A DNA stretch of 19,945 bases from Elusimicrobia bacterium UBA5214 (lineage in GTDB: Bacteria; Elusimicrobiota; UBA5214): NCBI GenBank assembly GCA_002412545.1, contig DHVG01000011.1, forward strand, positions 1-19,945, written 5' to 3'. The position numbers were made by a program, and so were the translations under genes. How positions within the stretch are numbered: the stretch's first letter is position 1; each line of letters begins with the position of its first letter. Positions 13,201 to 19,945 of this stretch are shown one piece after another. The notes below the pieces were generated by a model. The model was not told the origin of the DNA. It did no database searches and was given only the letters and a program-made list of their open reading frames with translations.

Positions 13201-15361
13201 AGTTTCCCAGTTTGGCAATCCTTTGCGCTTCCAGTAATCTCGTCTCGCTCCGGCGTAGCGCTTCATCCTTTTGCTTATGCTCGGTGATGTCGGCTACCAT
13301 TATTTGGAAACCATTTATCTTACCTTTTCCTTTCAACAAACCGACACGAACTTCTGCATATCTCGGAGTTCCGTCCTTGTGGATGAAATTAACTTCTAGC
13401 GGTTCCGGCACTTTTCCTCGCAGAAGTGACTTGAATATTTTTACATATTTGGGGATGTCTTTTACTTGTAAAACCCCCAACTTAGTAAAATGTTTACCTA
13501 CGGCTTCCTCTTCTGAATAGCCGGAGATTTCCAATGCGGCAGTATTCATTGAGGTAAGCATACCTTTCAGATTTACCGTGACTATACCTTCCGGAGCAAG
13601 TTCAACCATAGTCCGGTATTTTTCTTCTGACTGTTTTAACTCTTCCTCAACGCGTTTGCGCTCGGTAAGGTCACGAATTGCGGTCACCCGGACGATGCGT
13701 CCTTGATAGGTGATTGGTCTACCGTGGAGTTCAGCAATAAAAGTCGTTCCATCTTTTTTCAGACCCTTGGCTTCATAGGGTTTCTCATATCCGGAAAGGA
13801 TATTTTTTAAGACCAAATCACGAGATTCAGGTGCGGTTAAGTCCAGTGCGTTCATTCCAATAACTTCAGATAGTTCATAGCCGAACATTTTAGCAAAAGT
13901 TTGATTCGCATCTAAAATTTTGCCTTTTTCGTGAATTGCGATTGCTTCAAAAGTAGCATTGCACAATGTGTGGAACCTCTCTTCGCTCTCTTTCAACGAT
14001 TCTTCCGCTTTCTTCCGTTCGGTAATCTCACGGGCAATAACGACTATTTTAGTCACTTTTCCACTCCGGTCAAAGATTGGGAATTGAATGCTGTCAAACC
14101 AGCCAGTCAACGCCTTCTCTTCGTAACGGACAAACTTTCCGCTCTGGACAACCTTTTCGGTATATCCCTTTCGGAGAGCACGCAAATCCGGCAGCATCAG
14201 GTCCCACATACATAAACCGATGAATTCATCCAGTTTCTTGCCGAACCGGTTTGCCATATGTTCATTTGCATCTAAAATAATACCATTAGGGTTAATTAAG
14301 GCGACAACATCAATCGGTGACCGGAGAAGCGAGCGTACGGTCTCTTCGCTTTCGAACAATTTCTCTTCCGCCCGACGTCGAGTAAGAATATTAGTAAGAT
14401 TCTCGGCAATGTACTTAAGACGAGACAATTCAGATTCGTGGAAAGGTTCTTTGCGGGAAATGTCCATTACTCCGATTGGCTCACCCTGGGAAATAATCGG
14501 GATAATGATTACTGATTGAATACCTAAGATTTTGCGTATTTTGAGAGCGAGTTTTTTCAGTATTTTATTTTCCGTAAATTCTGCCATTAAACTCTCAATT
14601 ATTTCCGGGTCGTTACACAGTTCAGGTTTACCTTCGCGGAGAACTTTATTGTAGAAACTACTTTCGCGCAAAGGAATCTTTATCTCCGGTTCAGGTATTT
14701 TGGTTGAAATTATTTTCTTGAGCAGGTTGATTATTTTGGGAGAAATTGTCCGTTTTTGGAGGAGCAGATATTTTTTATCGGCACTTATTTTATAGACGGT
14801 TACTCCCTCAGAAGAGAAAATTCTTGCTGTTTCTCGGCGTAATAAATCAATTATCTCTTCAACACTTGCTCCTTGGTTAGCCGCATTGTTCAGTGAAGTA
14901 ATCAGGGTAAGGTCTTCGGTTTTTTCCCACATTTTTATTTCGGCTAATTTACGGTCGGTGGTTTCTAAGGTAACTTCAATTGCACTGACGACTTTACCTT
15001 TTATATTCTTCACCGGATAACCACGGATAAACCAAAACCTTCCGTCAGGGGTGATGATTTCTCCCTCCTGCGGTTCACCGGTTCGGATAGTTTTTTGCAC
15101 TGGACAATTTTCGCAAGGTATCTTCCGCTGGTGCCAGACTGCATAACAATGTTTTCCTACCAACTTTTCTGGAGATAAGTTAACCGATTCACCGGCAGCA
15201 CGGTTTGCCCATAAAACTCTTCCTTCGGTATCCTGATAGACGACAAGTTCGGACATACTTCCCAGGATGATATTTTGAATTTGTTCTACTCTTTGGATTA
15301 CTTCTTTAGCAAGTTTATGCTCACGGATATTTTCCGTTTGAGTATTTTTTTTCTTTTTCAT
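10268..15361 (-). CDS. Giant cytoplasmic hybrid histidine kinase (9 PAS, GAF, HisKA, HATPase, receiver)
   Basis: This 1697-residue protein has no membrane helices. PAS1 is at about 25-140, GAF at 150-330 and PAS2-9 at about 336-1312. PAS units recur every 115-130 residues and mostly end in the D-I-T/S-E-R/H-K linker. PAS1 carries C72, C83 and C86 (PCENCP), and PAS7 and PAS9 also contain cysteine clusters. The transmitter has His1336 (GGIAHDFNN), N box N1444/N1448, G1 DTGSG (1491-1495), F box FEPFFTTK and G2 GKGTGLGL (1515-1522). The C-terminal receiver (about 1578-1695) has E1584/D1585, phospho-acceptor Asp1630 and Lys1680. All catalytic residues are present and there is no DNA-binding output, so it likely feeds a phosphotransfer partner elsewhere. 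A GAGG ribosome-binding site sits 9 bases before the ATG. PAS5-7 (about 12170-13290) are richer in G+C than the rest. The gene runs convergent to parB and overlaps it by 11 bases. Confidence 0.93.
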   Translation of the reverse strand: MKKKKNTQTENIREHKLAKEVIQRVEQIQNIILGSMSELVVYQDTEGRVLWANRAAGESVNLSPEKLVGKHCYAVWHQRKIPCENCPVQKTIRTGEPQEGEIITPDGRFWFIRGYPVKNIKGKVVSAIEVTLETTDRKLAEIKMWEKTEDLTLITSLNNAANQGASVEEIIDLLRRETARIFSSEGVTVYKISADKKYLLLQKRTISPKIINLLKKIISTKIPEPEIKIPLRESSFYNKVLREGKPELCNDPEIIESLMAEFTENKILKKLALKIRKILGIQSVIIIPIISQGEPIGVMDISRKEPFHESELSRLKYIAENLTNILTRRRAEEKLFESEETVRSLLRSPIDVVALINPNGIILDANEHMANRFGKKLDEFIGLCMWDLMLPDLRALRKGYTEKVVQSGKFVRYEEKALTGWFDSIQFPIFDRSGKVTKIVVIAREITERKKAEESLKESEERFHTLCNATFEAIAIHEKGKILDANQTFAKMFGYELSEVIGMNALDLTAPESRDLVLKNILSGYEKPYEAKGLKKDGTTFIAELHGRPITYQGRIVRVTAIRDLTERKRVEEELKQSEEKYRTMVELAPEGIVTVNLKGMLTSMNTAALEISGYSEEEAVGKHFTKLGVLQVKDIPKYVKIFKSLLRGKVPEPLEVNFIHKDGTPRYAEVRVGLLKGKGKINGFQIMVADITEHKQKDEALRRSETRLLEAQRIAKLGNWELDVATGIFTWSAEMFHLTGFDPSAETPLFPEFLECAHPEDRHIVQSATHAAENGEFITVEFRGNPAWGSVRNFLVHIEPFHDTKGRVVKMVGTLQDITERKQAEEKLVRLSNAVEMSTDSVVISDLEAKIIDVNEATLAMYGTDDKRDLIGKSSFDLIAPEDREKALAGMREVLEKGYVKNREYHIVTKSGSRISVEMSVAIMQGTDGKPIGFVGISRDITEHKRTEDALRLSSEKWQSTFDAIGDSLCLMDKNNKILQCNKATTKMFGKPASEIIGRTCWELVHGTSKPIEGCPIVRMQKSRHRESMNLQIGDRWFEVTADPLADEKGNPTGYVHIIADISERKRAEETLIESEEKYRSLIETSNDFIFAVNLEGKFIFGNKKSIETFGNLIGKSFTIPVPPEYRHLVKKNFIRRLRGEKIEPYPIEVIDKKGNRFWVEISGSPLVKEGKIVGAVYFEKDITERKQAEKDLKESKEYAEHIVSVTPSAIFTVDTNRLITSWNKRAVEITGYTPEETLGKECLLFAEQPCKEKCGLYSEEVKKPIFNKECTLRRKDGQLRIISKNVDLLYNSTGQRIGGIESFEDITEHRRLEDQFLQAQKMEAIGRFSGGIAHDFNNMLTAIIGYSQLLLAALPENDPSRADLEEIKKAADHAAALTRKLLAFSRKQVLQPQIVNLNTLVSDIEKMLHRIIGEDIELVTILEPKLSVVKVDPGQVEQVLMNLVVNARDAMPNGGTLTLKTENVTIDEEYVNANPEARVGKFVSLSVQDTGSGMDKETLQHIFEPFFTTKETGKGTGLGLSTVYGIVKQHNGWVNVYSEPGQGTVFKIYLPVFGIAGEKESKEEVVTSAELKGKGERILLVEDEEGVRKFSERVLKKNGYTVFSAGSVKEALDIYQQEKGEFHLVFTDIVLGDRPGIELVDELLTLNPELKVIFTSGYLDEKTQLSIIQEKGFKFIQKPYQITDLLTLLKQTLIS

Positions 15362-15405
15362 TTTTTTATTCCTCTACATAAATATCTACAAGGATAAAAA
15401 TATAA

Positions 15406-15440
15406 AAACCGACCGGTTGGATTTTCCTGCTGGTCGGTTT
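15406..15440 (-). terminator. Terminator-like hairpin in the leader of the cytoplasmic kinase gene
   Basis: AAACCGACC (15406-15414) and GGTCGGTTT (15432-15440) form a 9-bp stem. Read on the minus strand, the second arm runs straight into a U-rich tract (GGTTTTTATATTTTT), as in a Rho-independent terminator. It lies 45 bases before the kinase start codon and downstream of the promoter predicted at 15527-15555. It could therefore attenuate that transcript, or simply stop transcripts arriving from the 7TM kinase gene. Confidence 0.6.
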
Positions 15441-15495
15441 GAAAATTCTATTTTTTTCTTTTACTTTTTCCATTGCTAATTAAATTGAAACTTCG

Positions 15496-15523
15496 GTTAT
15501 ACTTTATTTTTGGTAGGTATAAC
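15496..15523. repeat. Operator-like inverted repeat at the kinase transcription start
   Basis: GTTATAC (15496-15502) and GTATAAC (15517-15523) are exact inverse copies with 14 bases between. They lie just downstream of the minus-strand -10 box, across the predicted start of transcription. A repressor bound here would block the promoter, but no candidate protein is identified. Confidence 0.4.
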
Positions 15524-15526
15524 ATA

Positions 15527-15555
15527 ATTATAGAACTATTTACGGAAATAAGCAA
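15527..15555 (-). promoter_or_regulatory. Sigma-70-type promoter of the cytoplasmic hybrid kinase
   Basis: On the minus strand, TTGCTT (15555-15550) and a perfect TATAAT (15532-15527) are separated by 17 bases. Transcription would start near 15520 and give a leader of about 160 nt that contains the terminator-like hairpin at 15406-15440. Confidence 0.6.
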
Positions 15556-15597
15556 GGACTTTTTGTAAAGGGGTAGTGTCCGAGAAAAAAAATTCAA

Positions 15598-15885
15598 ATG
15601 GGGGTAAAGAAAAATATTGCCCACGATAAACGCAAGCAGGATTTATTGGAATGGGCGAGATTCAATACGGGATGCTGCTCGCTAAAGAACTTGGCTTGGA
15701 AATTAAAACTTTTCAAAGCGGTCCCTTAGGTGGTGACCAACAAATCGGTGCAAAAATTGTTGGTGGTTTGGAACATTCCGATTGCCTGTAACCGTGCTTC
15801 GGCGGATTTCATTATTTCTTCACAACTGATGTCCCAGACTTATGAACGGCCACTTGTTGACTACGAGAAAATAATCAAAAAGTAA
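15598..15885 (+). pseudogene. mgsA: Decayed methylglyoxal synthase gene (mgsA relic)
   Basis: Three fragments of methylglyoxal synthase, which turns dihydroxyacetone phosphate into methylglyoxal, can be read in order but not in one frame. From ATG 15598: M-G-V-K-K-N-I-A then HDKRKQDLLEW. After a frame change near 15669: GMLLAKELGLEI (15669-15704) and SGPLGGDQQIGAKIV, which includes the catalytic Asp motif GGDQQ. After a further change near 15766: VWNIPIACNRASADF, continuing to the natural C-terminus (DYEKIIKK, stop 15883-15885). The missing parts are a few residues before HDKRKQ, about 15 residues before GMLLAKE, and about 30 residues including the FFWDP active-site loop. The remnant is 288 bases, against about 450 for an intact gene. 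Its stop is one base from the 7TM kinase's stop on the other strand. The rest of the 15362-15886 gap holds only the regulatory signals listed separately. Confidence 0.85.
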
Positions 15886-15886
15886 A

Positions 15887-18800
15887 TTATTCCTGTTTAT
15901 CTACAATTTCATTTAGTAATTTACTCATCTGCATAATTTCATACGGTTTGGTGAGAACACCAATAAAACCATACTTCTCAAATTCGGACATTATTGGGTC
16001 ATTGGAATAACCACTGGAAACAATCGCTTTGACTTCAGGGTCTATTTCTTTAAGTTTCTTGATTGTTTCTTTACCACCCATTCCACCGGTAACCGTTAAG
16101 TCAAGAATTACTACGCTAAAGGGGTTTCCAGATTCCTTTGCTTTTTGGTATAACTCTATCGCTTCCATACCATCTTTGGTTAACTCAACCTCGTAGCCAA
16201 GACGTTTAAGTAAACGCTGGACAAATTTTCTTACTGAGTCCTCGTCATCCATTACCAGAATCTTTCCTTTACCGAGAATGAGCCTTTCTTTAGTCTCCCA
16301 TTTTCCGATGGTTTCTTCCGGGGAAGCGGGGAGATAAATTGTGAAAATTGACCCCACTCCTACTTCTGATTCCGCGCTAATATGTCCATTATGCTTCTTG
16401 ATTATGGAATAAGAGGTGGCAAGACCGAGCCCACTTCCTTTTTGTTTGGTAGTGAAATAAGGGTCAAATATTTTTGACAGATGTTCTTCAGATATGCCGA
16501 TTCCTTTGTCCTTTATGGAGAATTTTGCATATTTTCCCCCTTTTAGGGTAAGAATTTTTTCTGCAGCGATTTCGCTATTTTCGGCATCCACCCAGATTGT
16601 TCCACCTTCCGGCATTGACTGTTGGGCATTAAGCACTATGTTATTGATGACTTGAGTGATTTGTCCTTCATCTATTTCTACCGCCCAGAGGTCATCTGGA
16701 ATAGAAAACTCAGCACGGATATTGTAACCCCTGAGGGCAAAACTGACTGCTTCTTTTAATAATTCTCCGAGAGAGACTACTTTCTTAATCGGCTCCCCGC
16801 CTTTAGAAAAAGTAAGCAATTGTTGGGTTAGATTTCTTGCCTGTAAGGATGCTTTCTCCGCTTCACTCAAAAGTTCCTGAGTTTCTTCTTTAGCGCCAGT
16901 ATCTATATTTATCTTGGCAAGGGAGATATTCCCCAGTATACTGGTCAAAATATTGTTGAAATCATGAGCAATACCTCCAGCAAGAGTTCCCAGAGATTCA
17001 AGTTTTGCAAGTTTGATAAGTTCTTCCTCCATTTTCTTACGCTCGGTGATGTCTCTCTGGATAGCCAGAAATCCAATAATACCATCCTGCTCGTCAAGAA
17101 TCGGGCTAGCTGAACCTTCAACATTGAGGAATCTACCATCTTTAGTCTTATTGATTAACTCTCCTTTTACTACTTGTTTATTTAGGAGTGTGTTCCAGAA
17201 TATTTCGTGCTCTTCCGGTTTCATTTTACCGCTTTTTAGAATCCTCGGAGTAACCTTGTCAACAACTTCTTCAGCCGTGTATCCGTAAAGCCGGGTAAAT
17301 TCCGGGTTGATAAAAGTGATAATTCCTTCACGGTTGGTGATAAAAACAACCTCACCGGAAGTTTCCACTGCTTTTCTTAATCTAAGCAGTTCTTCCTCCA
17401 TTTTTTTGCGCTCGGTGATGTCCCTTCCTATAGAAACCACTCCAACAATTTTACCTTCACGGACCAAGGGAGCACCACTGATTTCACCAAATTTTCTTGT
17501 TCCATTCTTGGCAATAAACTCGTATACCGTTGAAGTAACTCGTCCGCCCGCTAAAACGCTTAGGGTATCAGAGAATGCTTTCCCCAAGTATTCCGGGGCA
17601 AGGATATTCAGTTCTTGAAAAGGTCTACCGGTTAGTTCTTCGGGCTTATACCCTAATACTCTCTCTACGGAAGGTGATACACTAAGAACCCTGAAATTGG
17701 GGTCAAGAGAATATACGACATCGTTTATATTTTCAAAATGGAGACGATAGTTTTCCTCACTTTCACGCAATGCATTCTCCGCCTTTTTACGTTCGGTGAT
17801 ATCGCTTACCACACTTACCCAGCCGATTCGATTACCTTTAGAGTCTTTCAATGGTAAGACAGAATGCTCGGTTGGAAATACTTCCCCATTCTTTCTTTTC
17901 ATCCGGAATTCAAATGCGGAGAGATAACCTTGTTTATCAATAACCGGGTATAATATTTCTTCAAACTCTAAAAGTGTCTTTTTATTTACATGTAAGAATT
18001 CGGTTGTCTTGCCAATCATCTCTTGCTTTTCATAGCCGAAAATTTTGCTGGCTGCGGGATTACAATCTAATATTATCGGCGGAATCTGGCTATCTAAAAT
18101 AAAAATAGCTCGGTCTAAAGCTAAAAATGTCTTTTCAAGAAGTTCTTTTGATTTTTTCAATGCCTCCTCTAACCGTTTACGCTCGGTAATATCGCGGGAG
18201 ACACCGACAACTCCTAACATTACACCCTTTTCGTTGCGCATTACTGCTGCCGAAAGAAAACTGACAAATATTTCACCATTTTTCCTTTTATTCTGTACTT
18301 CGCCAACAAATTTTCCTTCCCCGGATGTAGTTTGATGTACAATTTGTCCTTCTTGGGAGTCAGTATACAGCATATTAATATGTTTACCTAATATTTCTTC
18401 CCGGCTATAACCGAATATTTCTTCTGCAGCTTGGTTAAACTCAACAATTTTTCGCTCTTTATCAACTGCAATAATCATATCCAGTGAAGAATTAATAATG
18501 TTTCGTGCATATTCTTCAGAAGATTTGACTGCCTCTTCCACCTTTTTCCGTTCAGTAATATTTCTTCCTACTTCTACCACACTGATTACTGTTCCTTTCT
18601 CATCTTTTATCGGAAATGTTCTTAAATCCCAGTACCTACCATCAGGAGTTTGTGTCTCCTTACTTTGCGGATTCCCGGTCCGGAAGGTCTTCTGCACCGG
18701 GCAGGAGTCAAATTCACAGGGAGTAGAACGGTTATACCATAACTTATAACAGGGTTGTCCAAGCAAATCGGGAATATCTTTACCTAAGCCATCCGCTGCA

Positions 18801-19945
18801 CCTTTATTCGCCCAGATTATCCTCAGGTCAGTGGACTGGAGGGTCAAATTATCCGGGATAGTATTGAGAATGGCATCAAACTCTTGTGCAAGTTTTCGTA
18901 ATTTGCTTTCGCTTTGCTTAAGAGTTTCTTCCATCTGCTTCCGTTCAGTAATGTTCGTAGCAGTAATAACAACACCTGTGATTTTCTTTTCTTTGTCCTT
19001 TACCACTGAAGCAGAAACGATAGTATCGAATTCCCTATCGAGTTTTGTCATGCATTTTGTCTCATAGTTTGTTAATCTCTCATTTTCTAACGATTTTTTT
19101 AATATTTCTTTTGCGAATTCTCCTTCTCTTGGGAACAAGATGTCCAGTGGTTTTTCAATTAATTCATTTTCTTTATATCCCAAGAGATTGAGTAAAGATT
19201 GGTTTACCTGTAGTATTTTTCCATCCGGACTGGACAAAATCAAACAATCATTCATTGTAGAAATAATATTTTCGGCAGCAGTTGCTGGAGTTAAAACAAA
19301 TAATTCATATCTCACAATTGCGTAGACGATAAAAATAGACATAGAAACCATAAATAGAGTAGTCATTTCGGGTATTCTAATGTGTAGTACAGGGAGTAGC
19401 CCCTCGGTTAAAATGCCAAACAGGGCAGGTAATAATAGACCTATAGTTACATATTCAGCCTGTTTTTTTTTCTTTTTATCAGTTACTTGCAACGAATATC
19501 TCCAGCTTAGAAATGGTGCTAAGAACCCCAGTATTGCAACCCAAACAAGATTGATCCAATAAAACAGCAAATCTCTCGGAATACTATATGTATAACCCCA
19601 GTATTCTTTTACCGCCTGAGCGGCTATCAGACCTGTAGTTGCATCAAGTAAAGAAAAAACCAACGCTGGTGCATAAATTACAAAATAGGTCAATTTATTT
19701 CTGAACAATTTTTCTCTCTCGGTAAAAATTAGTGCGAAATGAGTTGTAAGTGCTAAAGTAAAAGGCCAGAGAAAACTTATTTTTATCCATAAGTAGGCGG
19801 TATGGGGGTTATCTGACTGACGACACATAAATTCAGTGAATCCCAAATAAGCTGATAATAAACAAAAAAGTGCAAAAATTCTGTTTAATTGTGCTTTTTT
19901 ATTCTGGTAGAAAACAACGATTCCTAAAAAAAGAAAAATTAAAGA
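15887..19945 (-). CDS. 7TM hybrid histidine kinase with six PAS domains (5' end outside the window)
   Basis: The reading frame stays open to the window edge, so the true start lies beyond 19945. Residues are numbered here from an internal TTG at 19846. The 33 codons before it complete a seven-helix HisKA_7TM sensor (hydrophobic blocks SLIFLFLGIVVFY, IFALFCLLSAYLGF, then helices near 20-41, 52-68, 92-114, 132-154 and 163-184). Six PAS domains follow (about 186-300, 318-432, 440-555, 565-685, 695-812, 822-935). The second has a cysteine cluster (C366, C377, C382) matching PAS1 of the neighbouring kinase. The transmitter has His961 (GGIAHDFNN), N1068/N1073, DKGIG (1113-1117), FDPYFTTK and KGSGLGL. 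The C-terminal receiver has D1200/D1201, Asp1249 and Lys1300. All key residues are present. Its output is unknown; it may signal through the same relay as the soluble kinase 525 bases downstream. Confidence 0.93.
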   Translation of the reverse strand, partial: SLIFLFLGIVVFYQNKKAQLNRIFALFCLLSAYLGFTEFMCRQSDNPHTAYLWIKISFLWPFTLALTTHFALIFTEREKLFRNKLTYFVIYAPALVFSLLDATTGLIAAQAVKEYWGYTYSIPRDLLFYWINLVWVAILGFLAPFLSWRYSLQVTDKKKKKQAEYVTIGLLLPALFGILTEGLLPVLHIRIPEMTTLFMVSMSIFIVYAIVRYELFVLTPATAAENIISTMNDCLILSSPDGKILQVNQSLLNLLGYKENELIEKPLDILFPREGEFAKEILKKSLENERLTNYETKCMTKLDREFDTIVSASVVKDKEKKITGVVITATNITERKQMEETLKQSESKLRKLAQEFDAILNTIPDNLTLQSTDLRIIWANKGAADGLGKDIPDLLGQPCYKLWYNRSTPCEFDSCPVQKTFRTGNPQSKETQTPDGRYWDLRTFPIKDEKGTVISVVEVGRNITERKKVEEAVKSSEEYARNIINSSLDMIIAVDKERKIVEFNQAAEEIFGYSREEILGKHINMLYTDSQEGQIVHQTTSGEGKFVGEVQNKRKNGEIFVSFLSAAVMRNEKGVMLGVVGVSRDITERKRLEEALKKSKELLEKTFLALDRAIFILDSQIPPIILDCNPAASKIFGYEKQEMIGKTTEFLHVNKKTLLEFEEILYPVIDKQGYLSAFEFRMKRKNGEVFPTEHSVLPLKDSKGNRIGWVSVVSDITERKKAENALRESEENYRLHFENINDVVYSLDPNFRVLSVSPSVERVLGYKPEELTGRPFQELNILAPEYLGKAFSDTLSVLAGGRVTSTVYEFIAKNGTRKFGEISGAPLVREGKIVGVVSIGRDITERKKMEEELLRLRKAVETSGEVVFITNREGIITFINPEFTRLYGYTAEEVVDKVTPRILKSGKMKPEEHEIFWNTLLNKQVVKGELINKTKDGRFLNVEGSASPILDEQDGIIGFLAIQRDITERKKMEEELIKLAKLESLGTLAGGIAHDFNNILTSILGNISLAKINIDTGAKEETQELLSEAEKASLQARNLTQQLLTFSKGGEPIKKVVSLGELLKEAVSFALRGYNIRAEFSIPDDLWAVEIDEGQITQVINNIVLNAQQSMPEGGTIWVDAENSEIAAEKILTLKGGKYAKFSIKDKGIGISEEHLSKIFDPYFTTKQKGSGLGLATSYSIIKKHNGHISAESEVGVGSIFTIYLPASPEETIGKWETKERLILGKGKILVMDDEDSVRKFVQRLLKRLGYEVELTKDGMEAIELYQKAKESGNPFSVVILDLTVTGGMGGKETIKKLKEIDPEVKAIVSSGYSNDPIMSEFEKYGFIGVLTKPYEIMQMSKLLNEIVDKQE
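17019..17053 (-). repeat. PAS-linker DNA repeat, copy 1
   Basis: This 35-base block encodes the DITERKKMEEEL linker and matches 17388-17422 at 33 of 35 positions. Its core GCTCGGTGATGTC recurs, exactly or with one or two changes, at most PAS boundaries in both giant kinases. Confidence 0.6.
17388..17422 (-). repeat. PAS-linker DNA repeat, copy 2
   Basis: This is the partner of 17019-17053. The copies are 369 bases apart, one PAS unit, so unequal recombination between them would add or remove exactly one PAS domain in frame. Confidence 0.6.

Noticed and set aside
11800..13690. Regularly spaced short repeats resembling a CRISPR array
   Set aside because: The spacing is about 370 bases, the units encode D-I-T-E-R-K linkers between PAS domains, and no cas genes are present.
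11129..14519. Several open frames of 80-120 codons antisense to the soluble hybrid kinase
   Set aside because: They are shadow frames of a strongly conserved multi-PAS gene, with no recognisable domains and no plausible ribosome-binding sites. The same applies to those antisense to the 7TM kinase (17013-19562).
19844..19846. TTG as the start codon of the 7TM kinase
   Set aside because: The frame stays open to the window edge, and the 33 upstream codons encode hydrophobic helices needed to complete the 7TM domain. The gene is therefore cut by the window.

Overview
This window is AT-rich bacterial chromosome (roughly 35-40 % G+C by eye). It encodes an outer-membrane barrel, so a diderm (Gram-negative-type) cell is likely. 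Very long PAS-repeat hybrid kinases, a dCache kinase beside a sigma-54 activator, and short simple repeats that run in frame through coding sequences suggest an uncultured candidate-phylum bacterium (Omnitrophota- or Desantisbacteria-like). That placement is an impression from style and was not tested.

Layout. (1) 36-4580, plus strand: a tight regulatory operon of a short, divergent sigma-54 factor, a membrane dCache-HAMP histidine kinase and an NtrC-type sigma-54 activator. (2) 4581-5042: a non-coding gap with a 149-bp inverted-repeat element, two smaller palindromes and a candidate promoter. (3) 5043-6380: an unusual fusion of a degenerate response-regulator receiver domain to FolD (methylene-tetrahydrofolate dehydrogenase/cyclohydrolase), closed by a terminator. 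(4) 6580-8440: an anchored FGE/SUMF-fold protein with no catalytic cysteine pair, then a predicted outer-membrane beta-barrel protein, with a structured repeat between them. (5) 8526-10278: parA and parB. (6) 10268-19945, minus strand: two giant hybrid histidine kinases. One is soluble (9 PAS + GAF); the other has an N-terminal 7TM domain and 6 PAS and runs off the window's right edge. The decayed remains of a plus-strand methylglyoxal synthase gene lie between them.

How the parts may work together. The first three genes form a nearly self-contained circuit: sensor kinase, phosphorylated NtrC-like activator, and a dedicated sigma-54. Its targets are not obvious here; the only -24/-12-like site seen, upstream of the receiver-FolD gene, is one base short of the canonical spacing. 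The two giant kinases carry their own receiver domains and no DNA-binding output, so they probably feed a phosphorelay whose other parts lie outside the window.

Best leads: the pseudo-receiver-FolD fusion with two altered catalytic motifs, the sigma-54/kinase/activator operon, the 149-bp element whose two inner helices cross, the mgsA relic, and repeat-derived peptides inside the barrel protein, ParA and ParB.
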